64,000 bases of DNA from Epichloe hybrida. Its lineage: Eukaryota; Ascomycota; Sordariomycetes; Hypocreales; Clavicipitaceae. A model generated the notes under the pieces. That model searched no databases. It was not told where the DNA came from and saw nothing but the letters and a program-made list of their open reading frames with translations. Below are positions 34,517 through 47,613 of this stretch, in pieces. The stretch lies in the NCBI GenBank assembly GCA_019022495.1, contig JAFEKR010000036.1, positions 62,001 to 126,000 on the forward strand. The letters run 5' to 3'. Within the stretch, counting starts at the first letter, position 1; each line of letters starts with the position of its first letter. The position numbers and the translations under genes were made by a program.

Positions 34517-37108
34517 CTTGGAGTATTTTTGCGTCGGGTGACGCTGAGATGAACCAAGCGTCCCAGGTTCGGTAACATGACTTCATTGGATACTCAATGT
34601 AGCGTTGTCGTGGGGGCCTGGCCCAGCCCCAGGACGCTCAGAAGACGGCCGTGCGGAACACTCCAGCCTGCCGCTCAATCAAAAGGCCAAGCGGCTTCGA
34701 GGTGACCGTGCTCTTCCAACTGGGGAGTACGGACACAGGTTCTTGTTGCATCCATAGATGCACCCCATGATGGCTCACGCCACATGCTTAACACGGGGCA
34801 GGAAAAGTGAGAGGTGAAGACTGGATGGAAATCACTGGTCATCGGCGTCAGGCATGATATGCAAGTTCAGCATGGGTGCGGCAGGCTGCATTGCATGCCG
34901 CCGGGAATACGAGGCCCCAACAGCCAGTCGCCAGCGGGCAATTTCTTGTTTTTTTTTCAGCCGACTTTTCACTCGGTGGGTGAGAAATACGGACACCAGG
35001 TCAATGATGATGGATTCAATGTGTCGGCTGGACCGGCTTAGGAGGGTAAAAAAAAAAAAGCTTCCCTGCTGCACGACCTTGGCTCCGACGAATCTGGGTC
35101 GCGACAACATGCACGCCCACTGGACTTGTGCGGGACTTATCTGGGCAGTCAGTGCGTAACTGTGATGTGATGGCGACTACATAGAGTTGGTTGTCTCACT
35201 TGCACCGGCCTGTGACGACGGTGAAAAGCTTTGTGACGTCGACTACGACCATAAGTTGGCATTGTTTGGATTGTGTCTCCAGCTGTTTGTTTTTTCTATG
35301 GCGAGTTGTGAACGAGAGAGAGGGCGTGTGTGAGCAGGTGTGAGCAGGTGTGAGCAGGTGCGAGCAGGTGCGCCACAGCAGCTCGGCAGGGGTGGGGCTG
35401 CCAAGGGAAGGAGCACATCGCGATGAAGCAGCACTCGGTGTTGCTTAATCGGGATGCATAACACGGTAGCTCAATCGAGTTGCCATTTCGTCCATTTCCC
35501 ACTCGAAGTCTTTTCTCCACCCTCAGAGGAGTCAGAGCACACAAGCTGCCCTGCCCCGTCCAGGCACGACCTCTTGCATGGGCGCGTGCGAAGCGCTGAA
35601 CAACAACATGCAACTCCCATGACAGATAACAGAGTCTGCCGACCCAAAAGTTCCGCAGCGGGCGGCAACTCCTTTTCGGTGCTTCTCGGATGTTGTCTCC
35701 ATCAGCAGATGCGGATCGGATGGATCAGACGAATCAAAGAAAAGACAAAGACAGCCACAGAGCCCGAGGGTCGCATTTACCTTCTCGACGACAAACCCAT
35801 TGAGGCGGGTGGGCGGGCAGGCGGTCAGCGAACAAAGCCACCCTTCAACTAGTCAGGGGTGCGGGCCAGCCGGCGAAACCACGACGAGTGAAAAAAAAAA
35901 CGTGGACGAACTGGGGGCTCAATGGCTCAACGGAGGATATCAATCATATCAATCCATTCCACAGCCGGCCGACCGTCCGACCGTCCGACCGTCCCTCCAC
36001 GCACGCCCCCCTTTGTTCAGTTCAAAGCACCGAAAATTACATAGGCACGTTAAGCCCAAGTGAAGTGGGTGTTTGTCACGGACTCGCCACAATGGAGAGG
36101 TACGAGTACGGAATGGATTCCTGGTATGCAAAAGACTGCATCTGCCATCACATACTCTGGAGGTGGGTCCGCGACCTGCCCGAGGTCTCTTCGGATACCC
36201 AAAAAAAGAAAAAGGGATGCTATCTCGTCGACAGGGCCGTTGTCTCGGCTAGCACTTAACCTTGGCCCGGACCTTTTTTTCTTGGATGAAGCTCCATGCC
36301 CACTCATCGCTGGCTCGTATATTCTCATGTATAATATTCCTGCTGTTCGTCTCTCTGGCCCCCCTCCCCTCATCGTCCTGCAGAGGAAGAGGACACAAGC
36401 TCGAGATAAAACGCGTCGTACTCGTTACACTCCGGCCTTTTCGTCCGATATCAGGCCTGAAGCAGAGAAAGGATTCGCAGGAAAAAGCAGTCACCAGTGA
36501 CCACTATTGCCAGTACCACTCCTCCGGCGAGCCTGAAGCAACCACCGGCAAGAGCCTGCAGGCATTGCGCCCACCCCCCCCCCTTTTTCTCCCTGTCTCT
36601 TCATTCTGTCCAGCCCCGGCTCCCTGCTGGCAAGCTGTTGGGGAAAAGATCGAACTGATGCCAGAGATATTGTAAGTCTTTACATACTCATCAAAGCTTT
36701 GCCTCTCTTTTCTCCTCTTCTACTTCCCGCATACGTCCCTTTTGAATAGCTTTCCCCCAATTCTCCATCATTTGACTGTCCGCGAATGGCCTGATAAATT
36801 TTTTGTTATGATTCGAGGAGATTGCGTTCGTTCCGCTGTTTCACTTTCATCATTCTAAACGAAGACCTAGTTGCTTCCATTCGCTGCCGAATCGTGACGC
36901 CCCTCGCTCTCTATTCATGAATAAAAACGGCAGCTTATACAATCCACAAGAACTTCATCGTTCTCCCAGACGCTTCAGATACCAACTGCAAAAACACCAA
37001 TAGCGCGACGGTGCGCATTTTCCACGTCTCCCTCCCCAACTCCCAAGTTGAGAACATACTGGAGATTTCCTATGCGCTCAGATCGAATTTATGGTACCAC
37101 AGTCCACC
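34517..37108. other. Intergenic, nest to GT2 gene
   Basis: 2.6 kb without a supported gene. It holds a 10-bp tandem GTGTGAGCAG about four times at 35329-35371 and a CCGACCGTCC-type repeat at 35967-35996. CT-rich tracts precede the GT2 start. A GTAAGT at 36672 in the leader could be a 5' UTR intron donor, unproven. Confidence 0.5.
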
Positions 37109-39987
37109 ATGGGTATCTCCAATTACTTCAAGGCCAGCAGCAAGCCTGAGCCTGTTCCTCAACCCCAGACAGACAACGCATCATGGCGGCCAAACCGAAG
37201 CCAACAGCCCTCGGCTCTTTCAGAGAAACCCCCTTCTTCGACCAAGAGTAATGGTAATGACATGGAACTGCAGCCGCCGACACCTCGATTCCACTCGCGA
37301 CCACCATCCATTTCTGGCCGGTCTGACCGATCCACACCATCCACTGGAGGCAGTTCCATGTTTCTAGACGACATCAAGCATGAAGTCATGGTCAACTACC
37401 TATACCAGCAGCAATGCTCCCAGCTCTGGGTGAGTGATGGCTCTGGCGAGATTGAGGGTGTTCTGCTTCGCAAAGTTCGCGGGCACTACATGGCCTGCCC
37501 TCCTCAGCTGGGCAATTCACCGTTCGCCATGGCTTGCACGGCAATGAACGTGCAGTGCGCAATGACCGTCAACTCCCGTGTCATCAAGACTTTTCTTCAG
37601 TGGTCCCCCGATGCCGTCGACGTTCCTCTGATGAATGGCTTGAGAGTCCAAATTCTGCCCACCGTTGAAGATCTTCCGAGGGCACGCAAGCATCAGTTTG
37701 CCGCTTTCGTCGCCTCCGAAGGCCTCCTAATTGTGTGGGATGATGACCCAGTGCACATTGTGCAGCGTGCCAAGGCCATTGAGTCGGAGCTCATGGAACT
37801 TGTCTGGAAAGCTGGCAACACCGATGATGAAGAGGAGGAAAAGAAGGGTCCCAACGTCATTGAGGCCGAGATAGACGAGGAGAGCGGCGAGGTCAAGCCT
37901 GAGAAGCGACCTATTCACTTGCAAAATACTGTGCTCGTTTCGCTGACACTCATTCTGGTCACGGTCTCTCTTGGTGCCGCTTGGCGTGCGCTGGCCATCG
38001 AAGTATCTGTCGATGGCGACTACATTCGATTGGCGCTCGTCGCCTTATTCCCGATCCAAATCTTCTTCACTCTCTTCTTTGCCCAAGTCATCATCGGCTG
38101 TCTGGCTCAGATTTTTGGCCCCATTCGCCAACTCACAATCAACTCCAAGTTCTATTCCGCGAGACCGCCACCCCGACTGCAGAGCTCAGTCCTGCCTCAC
38201 GTCACCATTCAATGTCCCGTATACAAGGAAGGTCTGCAGGGTGTCATTGTTCCCACTGTAAAGTCCATCAAGCAGGCCATGTCTACGTACGAACTTCAGG
38301 GTGGTTCCGCCAACATGTTTGTCAACGACGATGGTTTGCAGCTTCTCCCGGAAGAGGATCGCCGTGCTCGAATCGAGTTCTATGCTGACAACAGCATCGG
38401 CTGGGTCGCTCGTCCCAAGCATGGTGAGAACGGATTCACGCGAAAGGGAAAGTTCAAGAAGGCATCCACCATGAACTTCGCCCTCATGGTCTCGTGCAAG
38501 GTCGAGGAGAAGCTTCAAGCCATCAACCGCCCTCCGGAGTGGAGTCAGCATGATGAAGCTCACGCTTACGAGCAGGCTCTAAAGGAGGTCCTCGAGGAAG
38601 ATGGTCGAGCTTGGGCCGATGGCAACATTCGTGTTGGCGACTATGTTCTATTGATTGACTCCGATACTCGTGTTCCTGTTGACTGCTTCCTCGATGCTGT
38701 TTCCGAAATGGAGCAGTCTCCCGACGTTGGCATCATGCAATTCTCTTCCGGTGTCATGCAAGTTGTGCACACGTACTTTGAGAACGGCATCACGTTCTTC
38801 ACCAACCTCATTTACTCGGCTATTCGATACACTGTCTCTAATGGCGATGTGGCCCCTTTTGTCGGCCACAATGCCATGCTTCGTTGGTCTGCTATCCAGC
38901 AAGTGTCATATCAAGATGAGGATGGCTATGACAAATTCTGGTCTGAAAGCCACGTTTCGGAGGATTTCGACATGTCGCTCCGTCTCCAGTGCAGCGGCTA
39001 TATCATTCGACTTGCCGCGTGGGCTGGCGAGGGTTTCAAGGAAGGTGTGTCTCTGACCGTGTATGACGAGCTTGCGCGATGGGAGAAGTACGCCTACGGC
39101 TGCAATGAACTGTTGTTCCATCCCGCCCGCACTTGGCTCTGGCGTGGTCCCTTTACTCCCCTCTTCCGACGTTTCTTGTTCTCCAACATCCGCTTCACCT
39201 CCAAGATCACCGTTATATCATATATCGGCACGTATTATGCCATCGGCGCCGCCTGGATCATGACCACTGTGAACTACTTCCTGATGGGGTGGTTCAATGG
39301 GTACCTCGATAAGTACTATGTCGACTCGTGGAAGGTTTGGTTCTCCATCATCATTGTCTTCAATGGGCTCGGCAATGTTGCTCTCGCTGTGATGCGGTAT
39401 CGCCTTGGCGAGCGAAATCTGCTGTACGCGCTGTTCGAGAATTTCAAGTGGACCATCATGCTGGCAATCTTCTTGGGTGGACTGTCGCTTCATGTCAGTC
39501 AAGCGCTGCTGGCTCACATGTTCGAGATCAACATGACCTGGGGCTCAACCAGCAAGGAAGCCGAGTTCTCCAACTTCTTCATTGAAATCCCCAAGGTTCT
39601 TAAAAAGGTGAGTTTTGGGTTTTCCATTTTTTTCTCTTGGGCCTTTCTCCCTTTGGTCTAGAGTTCTCAAGGGCAGCGCACAAGCAGGGTCTCTGGAAGA
39701 ATATATTCATTCCTCTGGCTGAACCTTGGTTTGAGGTTTTTCGACTGAGAGCCACGACTAGTAAAAGAATGGGAATGCTGACCATGATGGGATTCTAGTT
39801 CAAATTCTCCATGCTCTTCTCACTGATTGCCATTGCTGGCATGATCATATTAGCCGTTGCACCGTTCGTTCCCCACGACTGGCGCATCACAGACTTTGTC
39901 GCCATTCTTCCCATGGCGACGGTGGCTGCCAGTCACTTCCTGCTGCCACTGGCGCTGAACCCTGCCCTCATGACATTCTCATGGTAA
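37109..39987 (+). CDS. Fungal type 2 glycosyltransferase (GT2 family, multi-pass)
   Basis: Exons 37109-39607 and 39799-39987 with a GT-AG intron 39608-39798 give 895 residues. An N-terminal disordered part (~85 residues) precedes a conserved region starting MFLDDIKHEVMVNYLY. Membrane segments lie at about 277-345, flanking the catalytic domain. Processive GT2 signatures are present: D407-D408-G409, D517-S518-D519 (DxD), E618-D619 in SEDFD, and an ARW motif at 656-658 in place of QxxRW. At least five more membrane segments follow to the C-terminus. It resembles the fungal GT2 required for hyphal growth on solid surfaces in Zymoseptoria and Fusarium (established work); the polysaccharide product is unknown. 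The ATG at 37109 has a good context (ACCATGG); 37091 is an in-frame alternative. Confidence 0.87.
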
Positions 39988-40899
39988 GGGAAGCGGTCAA
40001 GGGAAACCGCAACACGTATTTATACAACTATATACATGCACATATTCTACACACCCGCCTACTCGTATTCTAACGCGCCTCAAATCGCATTTCGTATCTA
40101 TATCTACAGCAATCCCACACACGTTGCTTGCGTCATTTATTTCGCATGTCATGTTTGGGAGAGTATATATTAGACGGCAAAGGAGTTTTTTTTTTTTTTT
40201 TTTTTTTTTTTTGGGACGCTTACCATTTACGTGTTCATGACTTGTTGGTTCGGGCAGTCTGGCTATGTATGGCCCGATTCCGCTCCACTAATAGATTTTC
40301 GGGAACATTGCACGGTATTGGCGTGACAGCCATCCGTGGGGGCCCAAAAGGAACCGACCGAGACGGCACGTGAGTCGTCTGTTGCCCTTGATTGTTCATA
40401 TTCAAGGATAGGAGAAGCGGACGGAGGAGTCGGGAACACATGAGAAATGAGAAATAGAGCACACGGAGGTGGTAGGTGAAATATAGACACGTCCATACTC
40501 ATCTCGCAGACATAACTCGCGCGTTAAATATACCTGGAATGTTGCATTTTGCGCGCATCATCACACGTATACTACGCTACATGGCACAGCACGGAACATT
40601 TGTAAAGTGATGTCTCGAGAATATAGTCGATTCAGACAAGAGCCTGGTCTCTCCATCTATCCCAAACCTTTTTCAGACCCCTCGCGACGTGAGAAGAAAA
40701 ACAGGAACGAAAGCGAGCACGAAGAGAGAAGAAGAAAACAAAACGAGACGCCTCTATGCCCAATCTACTCTATCAATCTATCGTCAATCACAGCCTGCAG
40801 TGCACGGTGGCCCCAAGAGATGATGATGAATTAAATTTTTTTTTTGAAAAAAAAGGAAAAGGAAAAGAGGAAAAGAGACAAATGTATACGTCATTCCTT
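39988..40899. other. Intergenic, convergent 3' regions
   Basis: 3' sides of the GT2 (+) and New1/EF-3-type (-) genes. A 27-base T run is at 40186-40212. No gene is supported. Confidence 0.5.
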
Positions 40900-43800
40900 C
40901 TACTGCTCGTCATCCGTATCAGGAGGATGAGGCGTGCCCTTTGGACTATTCAACCACTCGATATGGCGAAGACGTCTCCTGACCTCGCGCTCTTTGACTT
41001 CCTTCTTGGTCACCTTCTTCTTCTTCTTCGCCTTGAACTTCATTTCCGAGTTGTCTTCCACGCCGGAATTGACGGCGCTGCTGACGACGGAGCTGGCGGC
41101 GGTGCTGGTGACGCCGCTTCCGGGACGGGAGTCCTCGAAGCGGTCTAGGGAGACGGCGGCGGTGCCGCGGTGGTCGACGCGGCCGTCGTTGACGAGCCAC
41201 TGCTCGGAGCAGAGGGCGCCGACGAACTCTTCGTTGTGGGAGATGAGGATGACGCCGCCTTTGAATTCGCGGATGGCGACGGCGAGACCGCCTAGGGAGT
41301 CGCGGTCCAGGAAATTGGTCGGTTCGTCGAGGACGAGCAGGTGGGGGTTGTTCCACATGGCGCCGGCAATGACCACCTTTACTTTCTGTCCGCCCGAGAG
41401 GGAGCCGATTTCGTTGTGGTTGGCGATTTCGGGGTCCAGGCCGAGGTCCTCAAAGTGCTTGGAGATGACCGAGGGTTGGAGCTCACGGTACCCGAGACCT
41501 TCGCGGGAGGCCTCGTGGTCGTCGAATTCTTGGACGAGCTTGTCGAAGCCGAGCTCGATGAGGGTCTCGCGCGAGATTTGAGTGTTGTACTTGGGGAGGA
41601 GGTTTCGCCATTTTCTGTTTTTTGTTTGGGGGAGGTTACGGTGTTAGTTTTTGGTACGACACGACGATGCAGTTTATAGTTTTGAAGAAGAGAGAGGCGC
41701 GAGGGAAGGAAATAACGTACACTTCGTATTGGAACGTCTTCTTGTATTTTTGACGACCGACGAGGGCTTCCACCTGCCTGGCGGCGTTGCCGTCCTTCAG
41801 GTCAACCCACTTGTCCATTTGCTCGCGGTCCTTGTCGGATAAGATACGAGTCTGCTTCATGTGGACTTCGCGGTCGTCACCGTTGGCATATCGCCATTGG
41901 AGGTACTGGTTCGGAGTCTTCTCAAGGTGCATCTCCACGTGCTCCAGAGCGTGCTGCTTGATGTAACCGATGCGCAGGTTGGGATGCTTCTCGACTTTGC
42001 CTGTGGTGGGGATGCTTTCACCGGTGAGCAACTTGATGAGGGTGGACTTGCCCGCACCGTTGGGCCCAATGATGGCCACACGAGAAGACAGAGACAGCTG
42101 ACAGGAGACTTCGGACAGCGAGGGCTTTGGGGCCTTGGGGTACGTGTACGACACGTTGCTCATGCGAATGATGGCTCGCGTCTGTGACTTGACGCCTGTG
42201 AGAATTCCCGGAGGAGGGAACTTGAACTGGACGTTGGAGGCAGACAGGGTGTAGTAGGACTTCGCTTCGGGACGGACCTCCACAAAGGCAGCCAGGTTGC
42301 CCTTGTAGCACGCCAGCTTCTTGTTGGGCTCGTAGTGGTAGATGTCCGTGGTGACATTGTCCAGGAACCCGGAGTCGTGAGAAACAATGAGACTGGTGAT
42401 GTTTGGATGAGTCTTGAGGTAGTTCTCCAGCCAGGCGATGTTGGCGACGTCGAGATGATTGGTAGGTTCGTCGAGGAGAAGCACGTCGGCTTTCCTAAGC
42501 ATGGCACGAGCCAAGGCGAGCTTCATCTTCCAACCACCAGACAGCGAGCCGACCTTGTGGGATTGACGACCCTCGGGCCCAGCAGTGAAGCCGAACTCAG
42601 TCAGGACCTCGGAGATGTGCTCGATGCCCTGGGGGCCGATTTCGGGGTCCTTGGCGACGAACTCGAGAATGGAAATGTCGGCATCTTCGCCCTGGTTGTG
42701 TTCGACATAACAAGTGCGCAGGACATCCTGGGGGGGGAACCCTTCCAGCTTGCCATTGGAGATGGATCGCATGAGAGTAGATTTGCCAGCACCGTTGCGG
42801 CCGCAGAGACCATAGCGATGGCCCTTGAGCAGCCGCAGGTTTGTGTGAGACAGGAGCAGCATACCACCGTACGCCAGTGAGAAGTCGGCGTTGACAATCT
42901 CGACCTCTCCATCATCTTCTTTCTCGGGGACGCCATACCGGCGTTGATCCTCTTCAACGTAGTGTTGTTGGATGGCATCAGCGACCTTCTGGGCAGCCTC
43001 GGGGTTCTGCAGGAGAGGCTGCAGATAGGGACCGACGCGTTCACCAATACGGTTCACGAATCGGTAGTTGACATCGGCTGCGACCATGCCGCCGATGTAA
43101 GAGCGAGCGGAAGTGAAGATGTCCGGCTGGCCAGCAAGACCACCATTCTTCTTGATCTGCTCGTCCAAGAGCTTGGCGACATCGTCGGCCGTCGTTCGAG
43201 CGGCGACCTCTTTGTCGTTGGCCATGGCCTTTTCCATGACGTCTAGGGCTCGGTTGGCGACCTCGCGGACCTCGGGGAGCGAAGCGCGGTCGGCCACAGA
43301 CTTGATACCAGGAGATAGCTTGGGCAGGAATGTTCTGGCTTCGATGGGGTCGTGCACAAGCTTGGTCAAGTTCTCGGTAATGACACAAGTCTGCCGCAAG
43401 ACTTCTTGGGCGGTCGTAGGCGAGTTCAGCGATCGCTCGAGAAAGGGTGTCAGCAGAGCCAAGACTGGTGAGGTGACGATGGCCACAAAGGTGGTCTGGG
43501 ACAAGGCGTGGATGGCCTTCTGCGTGGACTGAGCAGAAGGGTGCTGCATCGTCTCCACGAGCAGTGGGATCCGAGGCGCAACATCGTCGTTGGACAGCAG
43601 CGAGGTCAAAGAGTTCATGGTCTGGACAGCCTGCTTCTCGACTTCGGCCTTCAGATCGTGCATGCCACCTTCGACAATGGGGATCAAGCCGGCAAGTTTG
43701 GCACCCATGGCCTCGCGAAGAACGTCCTTCTCAACCGCCTCTTCTTTGCTGCCGCCGATGGCCAGCTTGGCCTTGTCCGCCATCTTTTGGAGCAGCTTGT

Positions 43801-44231
43801 AAGCGCCCACGGTTCCCTGCCATTTGCCCGTCTTCAGCCTCGCGCACGACGGCGCCCTTGTCGGCCAGTGCGTCCAGCGCACAAGCCACGAGACCGTCGT
43901 CCTGGCAGAGGAAAACGACTTCGGAGATGCGTTGTTTCGGTGGGAATCGCTCAAAAATGGCACCCAAGAGGTTCTGGCTGCTCTCTCTTCGCAGACCGTT
44001 CTTCTTGTCGGCGGCGGCCTTCTTCAGCTCGGCCAGCACGCCGTACTGCTGCAGACCGACGTAGCCGACCGAGTTGAGGAAGAGTTCGCAGAGGCCATAG
44101 CTAGCGTCGACCGAGGCCGCCGAAGTCTGGGCAGTGAAGATGGTGTTGATGAGGCCAGCGACGTCCTCCTGTGATGGCGGGGGAGGGGCATCCTTGGACA
44201 CCATGGTCGGCGGTGACACGGGATGAGGCAT
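40900..44231 (-). CDS. EF-3/New1-type ABC-F ribosome-associated ATPase (frame disrupted)
   Basis: Minus strand. The N-terminal part is 44231-43836; the main part 43834-41721; a GT-AG intron 41615-41720; the last exon 41614-40900. HEAT-like repeats come first, then two ABC domains with Walker A GRNGAGKST and GPNGAGKST, signatures LSGGWKMKLA and LSGGQKVKVV, and Walker B LLLDEPTNHLD and LVLDEPTNFLD. A YEVKW chromodomain-like insert and a Lys-rich tail ending HIEWLNSPKGTP follow. That tail and the insert favour New1 over EF-3 proper. EF-3 acts in ribosome E-site tRNA release; New1 in termination and recycling. After residue 132 (VVREA) about 30 residues expected before KTGKWQG are absent and the frame shifts by one, so no intact protein is encoded here. 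The start could be 44231 or 44204. Confidence 0.78.
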
Positions 44232-45540
44232 ATTGTGGGCGAAGTGGCAAGACGACTTGTAGTACTGCTGTATTGGGGACAATGAGATGAGGCAGGTGGC
44301 AAGAACCGACAAGTCGCAGGGTGCGCAAGTCTGTATCTTCTGTCACTTCCCTTGCGTAGTCCGTACTGGAGGAGAAGAAGAATCGCGCCAAGGAGAACGA
44401 GACAAGCGAGAAAGTGAGTGCAAAGAAAGACTGTAAGCCCGAAAGAAGACGGACGGCACACACCTCAGCCGACTAGACCAATACAAGTGGCATGTGAGGC
44501 GTCGCTGACTCTGACCGATGGATGAGCTCTGATGTATGTACGGATTATCTCGAAATCTTTTCTTTCTTTTTTTTTTCCCCCCGTTTTTTTATCTCTCCCC
44601 TCCCTCCCCTCCCTCCCCTCCTTGTCTCGCCATCTTTTCCACCGAATCCCCTTATCGACGGTGCTGCCGCCACTGGAAATCTCTTATCACCCCCACTTAT
44701 GGACATGATGGGTACATCAGTACATTGGTACGTACCTTTGGTGGTGCCGCTGGTGCGACAAGGCAACTTACAATGTAGAATCTACAGTGTGTACATTAGC
44801 AAGGCGCATCCACGTGGGGCTGCTCATTGAACCACGTTTGAAGTTGGTTGCGACGCACCTGCGTGCTTTCCGACACACTTTTTGTGTCTATTCATTAGTG
44901 CTTAATCGATACTTCATTCTCCTGCATCGCCCAATTGAGGCATCACCCACGCAGACATGCGCAGCTGAAGTGCGCATTTATATGTATATCGATGATGTGC
45001 CAATGTATATATATATATATATGTATATACCCACAATCCATCTCAAACGCGCAAGCAGACACAGGCAGCATTCGTACGATAACCATGCCACCGCTTCAAG
45101 CTCTGTCAAACTTGCTTGAAATAGACCGGGGAAATGAACAGAGAGAGAAAAAGAAGCCCAGGGCGCTGAGGGTATATAATAAACAAAAACACATTATAGA
45201 ATGGCCTCACTGGATTTACAGTGCGTACAATATTATCTTCATCGCCCCATCAATCCGATCCACTCTTATGTTGCTCCTTGCCTGAAAATACAGTATAAAA
45301 TGAAGAAGAAAAACAGCTGGGGTATAGTATTAGCATATAGCGTGAATGCTTATACGCGGTGTAAATGACCGAGAGAAAAGTGGCGTGCACGGTAATGTAC
45401 ATGCTCTGAAACAAACGCATGATGAGAGAAGAGTTCTAGGGATGGCGAGTCAGAGGGGGAAATGGAAAAAAGAGAGGGCAAGGAAGGTGTAGTAGGTGTA
45501 GATGGCTGGTGTGTGCTGGTGTGTGTCCCCCATCATTTAT
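44232..45540. other. Intergenic, New1-type 5' flank and Erf2 3' flank
   Basis: No gene is supported. A C-rich tract at 44594-44622 makes the minus strand (sense for the New1-type gene) a series of GGGA/GGGGA blocks, a candidate G-quadruplex about 370 bp before the start. Several GTACAT/TACGTAC palindromic bits lie at 44712-44735. Confidence 0.5.
44594..44622 (-). promoter_or_regulatory. Candidate G-quadruplex upstream of New1-type gene
   Basis: CTCCCCTCCCTCCCCT-type repeats on plus give five or more runs of three to four G separated by A on minus. Seen in sequence; a role in expression is inference. Confidence 0.35.
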
Positions 45541-47613
45541 TCATCCACGACTCTGGCCTCGTAGTGCCACTGGCCCTTGGAAACTTGTTGAAGATCCCGG
45601 AGGCACATTATCCAGCTCGAGTCCTTGGGAGTTCTGCCGCGGCCGTTGACGGTAGTGGTTGCCGAGGCGCTGATCGCCAGCCTTGTATTTGCTCTTAAAC
45701 CTATAGTATGCTGGTGATCTCGGACGACACAGGACAGCAATCAGGTTCTTGAGCCAATTGCCCTGGCTGAAAGCCTTGAACCGTTCGTGCTTGGCAAACT
45801 TGTGCGAATTGATATACTCGCGCGTGGTCTCTCCACGGGCCATGAGGAATAGATGATAGCCCATTAGACCACCGGGGTAAACGAAACAAAGAATTCCGAG
45901 AATGACAAGGGCAAACGGCACACGAAAGTGGTTGATTGACTCGCCAAAGGATGTATTCTCACGGTGCATGTGAACGAGTATCTGCGTCAAACTTGTGCCA
46001 ATCAGGTACGCTGACAAGATGGTGGCAGATGTGACGAATGTGAAGAAGTATCGATAATTACGTTTACCAACACAGTTGTTGAGCCATACGCAGTGGTGGT
46101 CATGGCCTTCAATACAGTTGTCACATAAGCGGCAATGATGAGCACGCGGCGGACGCCAGATGTTGCAAGTCCGGCAGTGCTTGACTGGAACCTCCATCGC
46201 TGCTGCTGTGGACTCGGCCGATTTGACCAATGTCCAGTCATTAGTAGGAGGGCCCAAACGAAGAGGGTCGTCCTGGTGCGCTGCTTGTGGGAACTGGTGG
46301 AGATTTCGCGGAAGAATCTGTACATGAATGAATGGTCAGCATGTTTGTTGCAAGAACAAGCAGACAAGAAATAGAATGGCGCAGCTTACTCCGGGGTCTG
46401 AGACGGAGGCATGAAGAAAAGAGGACAGGCAAATATAAGTCAAGTACGCAAAAGTGATGGGGATCGCAGGAGAGATGTTGTTCCACAGCCACGGCGCCTC
46501 GAATCCGTAAAAGAGGGCGCATGGCACGATTAAGAACAATCCAGTCGCAATGTTGATTGGCGTGTGCTTGGTGTTCTGCCATCTTCCGCCGAAACAGAAC
46601 ACAGTGTTGCCTTCGAAGTATTGATGGACTCTGCCAGTACTCTTCTCTTTGGAATCGGCGGTCGGGGCTCTTGGGCCAGGTTGTGATTCGATCCGAGCGA
46701 ACCGGGGTGATGATGCCGTAGATGAGAGCTTTTCAGCGCCATCGGTGCTCCTGTTCCGACTACATTGCGCCTGCTCGACTTTGCCGGGCAAGAGGAAACT
46801 TGATCGAAATGATCTGGTTGACTTGACTGGACTGGGAAGCCCGGCAAGGTCTCGGTAACTCTTGTCTACTTTGATATGCAAGTTCTCATTCTGGTCGAAT
46901 TTATTTTGCAGCGGTCGGACGCTATCAGACATGCTGCGGGCTTGATAGTGGCCCGTAGTCGGGCTTGCGTTGGCGGTGATGCGACTAAATGTTTCCTGAT
47001 CCGTCATTTCAGTGCCGCGAGATGGCGGAGGCTGCATACTGCTACCAGCTCCGCTCAATTTGCGATTGAGACAGGCCGTACCCTGAGCGTTGTCGCCTGG
47101 TGCACCGTCAATGACACTACCACCCATATCCGTCTGATCATCGTCCATATTAGCCTGTGAGGCTTGCAGCTGTTGATTCATCGGAACCGGTCTCGGGCCA
47201 GCTCCTCGCTGAGCTTGTAGCTTCTGCGAACTCATGGGTCGGAAAAATGCACCCGATGTCAGAGAAGGAGCATGACTCCGCGTTGTCAAACTCGGGGCTC
47301 GTCCTGATGCCGTCGTGCTTGCGATGCTCCCCCTCTTCAGCGGCAGTCCGGCAGCCAACCCTTTCCGCCCTGCTTTTCCGCGTCTGGTAGCCTTGGATGA
47401 GGCAGCGGTTTGAGGCGTCACTGGACGCGAATCCGTGTCCACCGTTCGTGTTTGGGTAGTTGGTTCCACTTCACGTCCATCGTCGTTCGCAATGTCGCTC
47501 GCATAAGAAACAACACTCGTTGGCCGCTGATTACTGCTTCCATGTTGCCTTGCATGCAAGCCGGTGGTATCCCCTGGTGACCCTGGCGTGTCGTCTGACT
47601 CTTGTGAATCCAT
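45541..47613 (-). CDS. erf2: DHHC palmitoyltransferase, Erf2 type
   Basis: Exons 47613-46390 and 46317-45541 with a GT-AG intron 46318-46389 give 666 residues. The first ~325 residues are Ser/Pro/Thr-rich and disordered. Two membrane segments follow (about 345-395), then the Cys-rich domain starting HCRTCNIWRPPRAHHC with the catalytic DHHC at 481-484. The Erf2-type DPG motif lies at the splice junction. Two more membrane segments (YFFTFVTSATILSAYLI; FALVILGILCFVYPGGLMGY) and a TTxE-like ETTREYIN motif complete the family pattern. Erf2 with Erf4 S-acylates Ras proteins at internal membranes. The intron removes exactly the segment between DPG and ILPRNLHQ, conserved in Erf2. Confidence 0.9.

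Noticed and set aside
40128..40373. Small gene around the T run downstream of GT2
   Set aside because: Its translation is mostly poly-Phe from the T run; probably 3' UTR or spacer.
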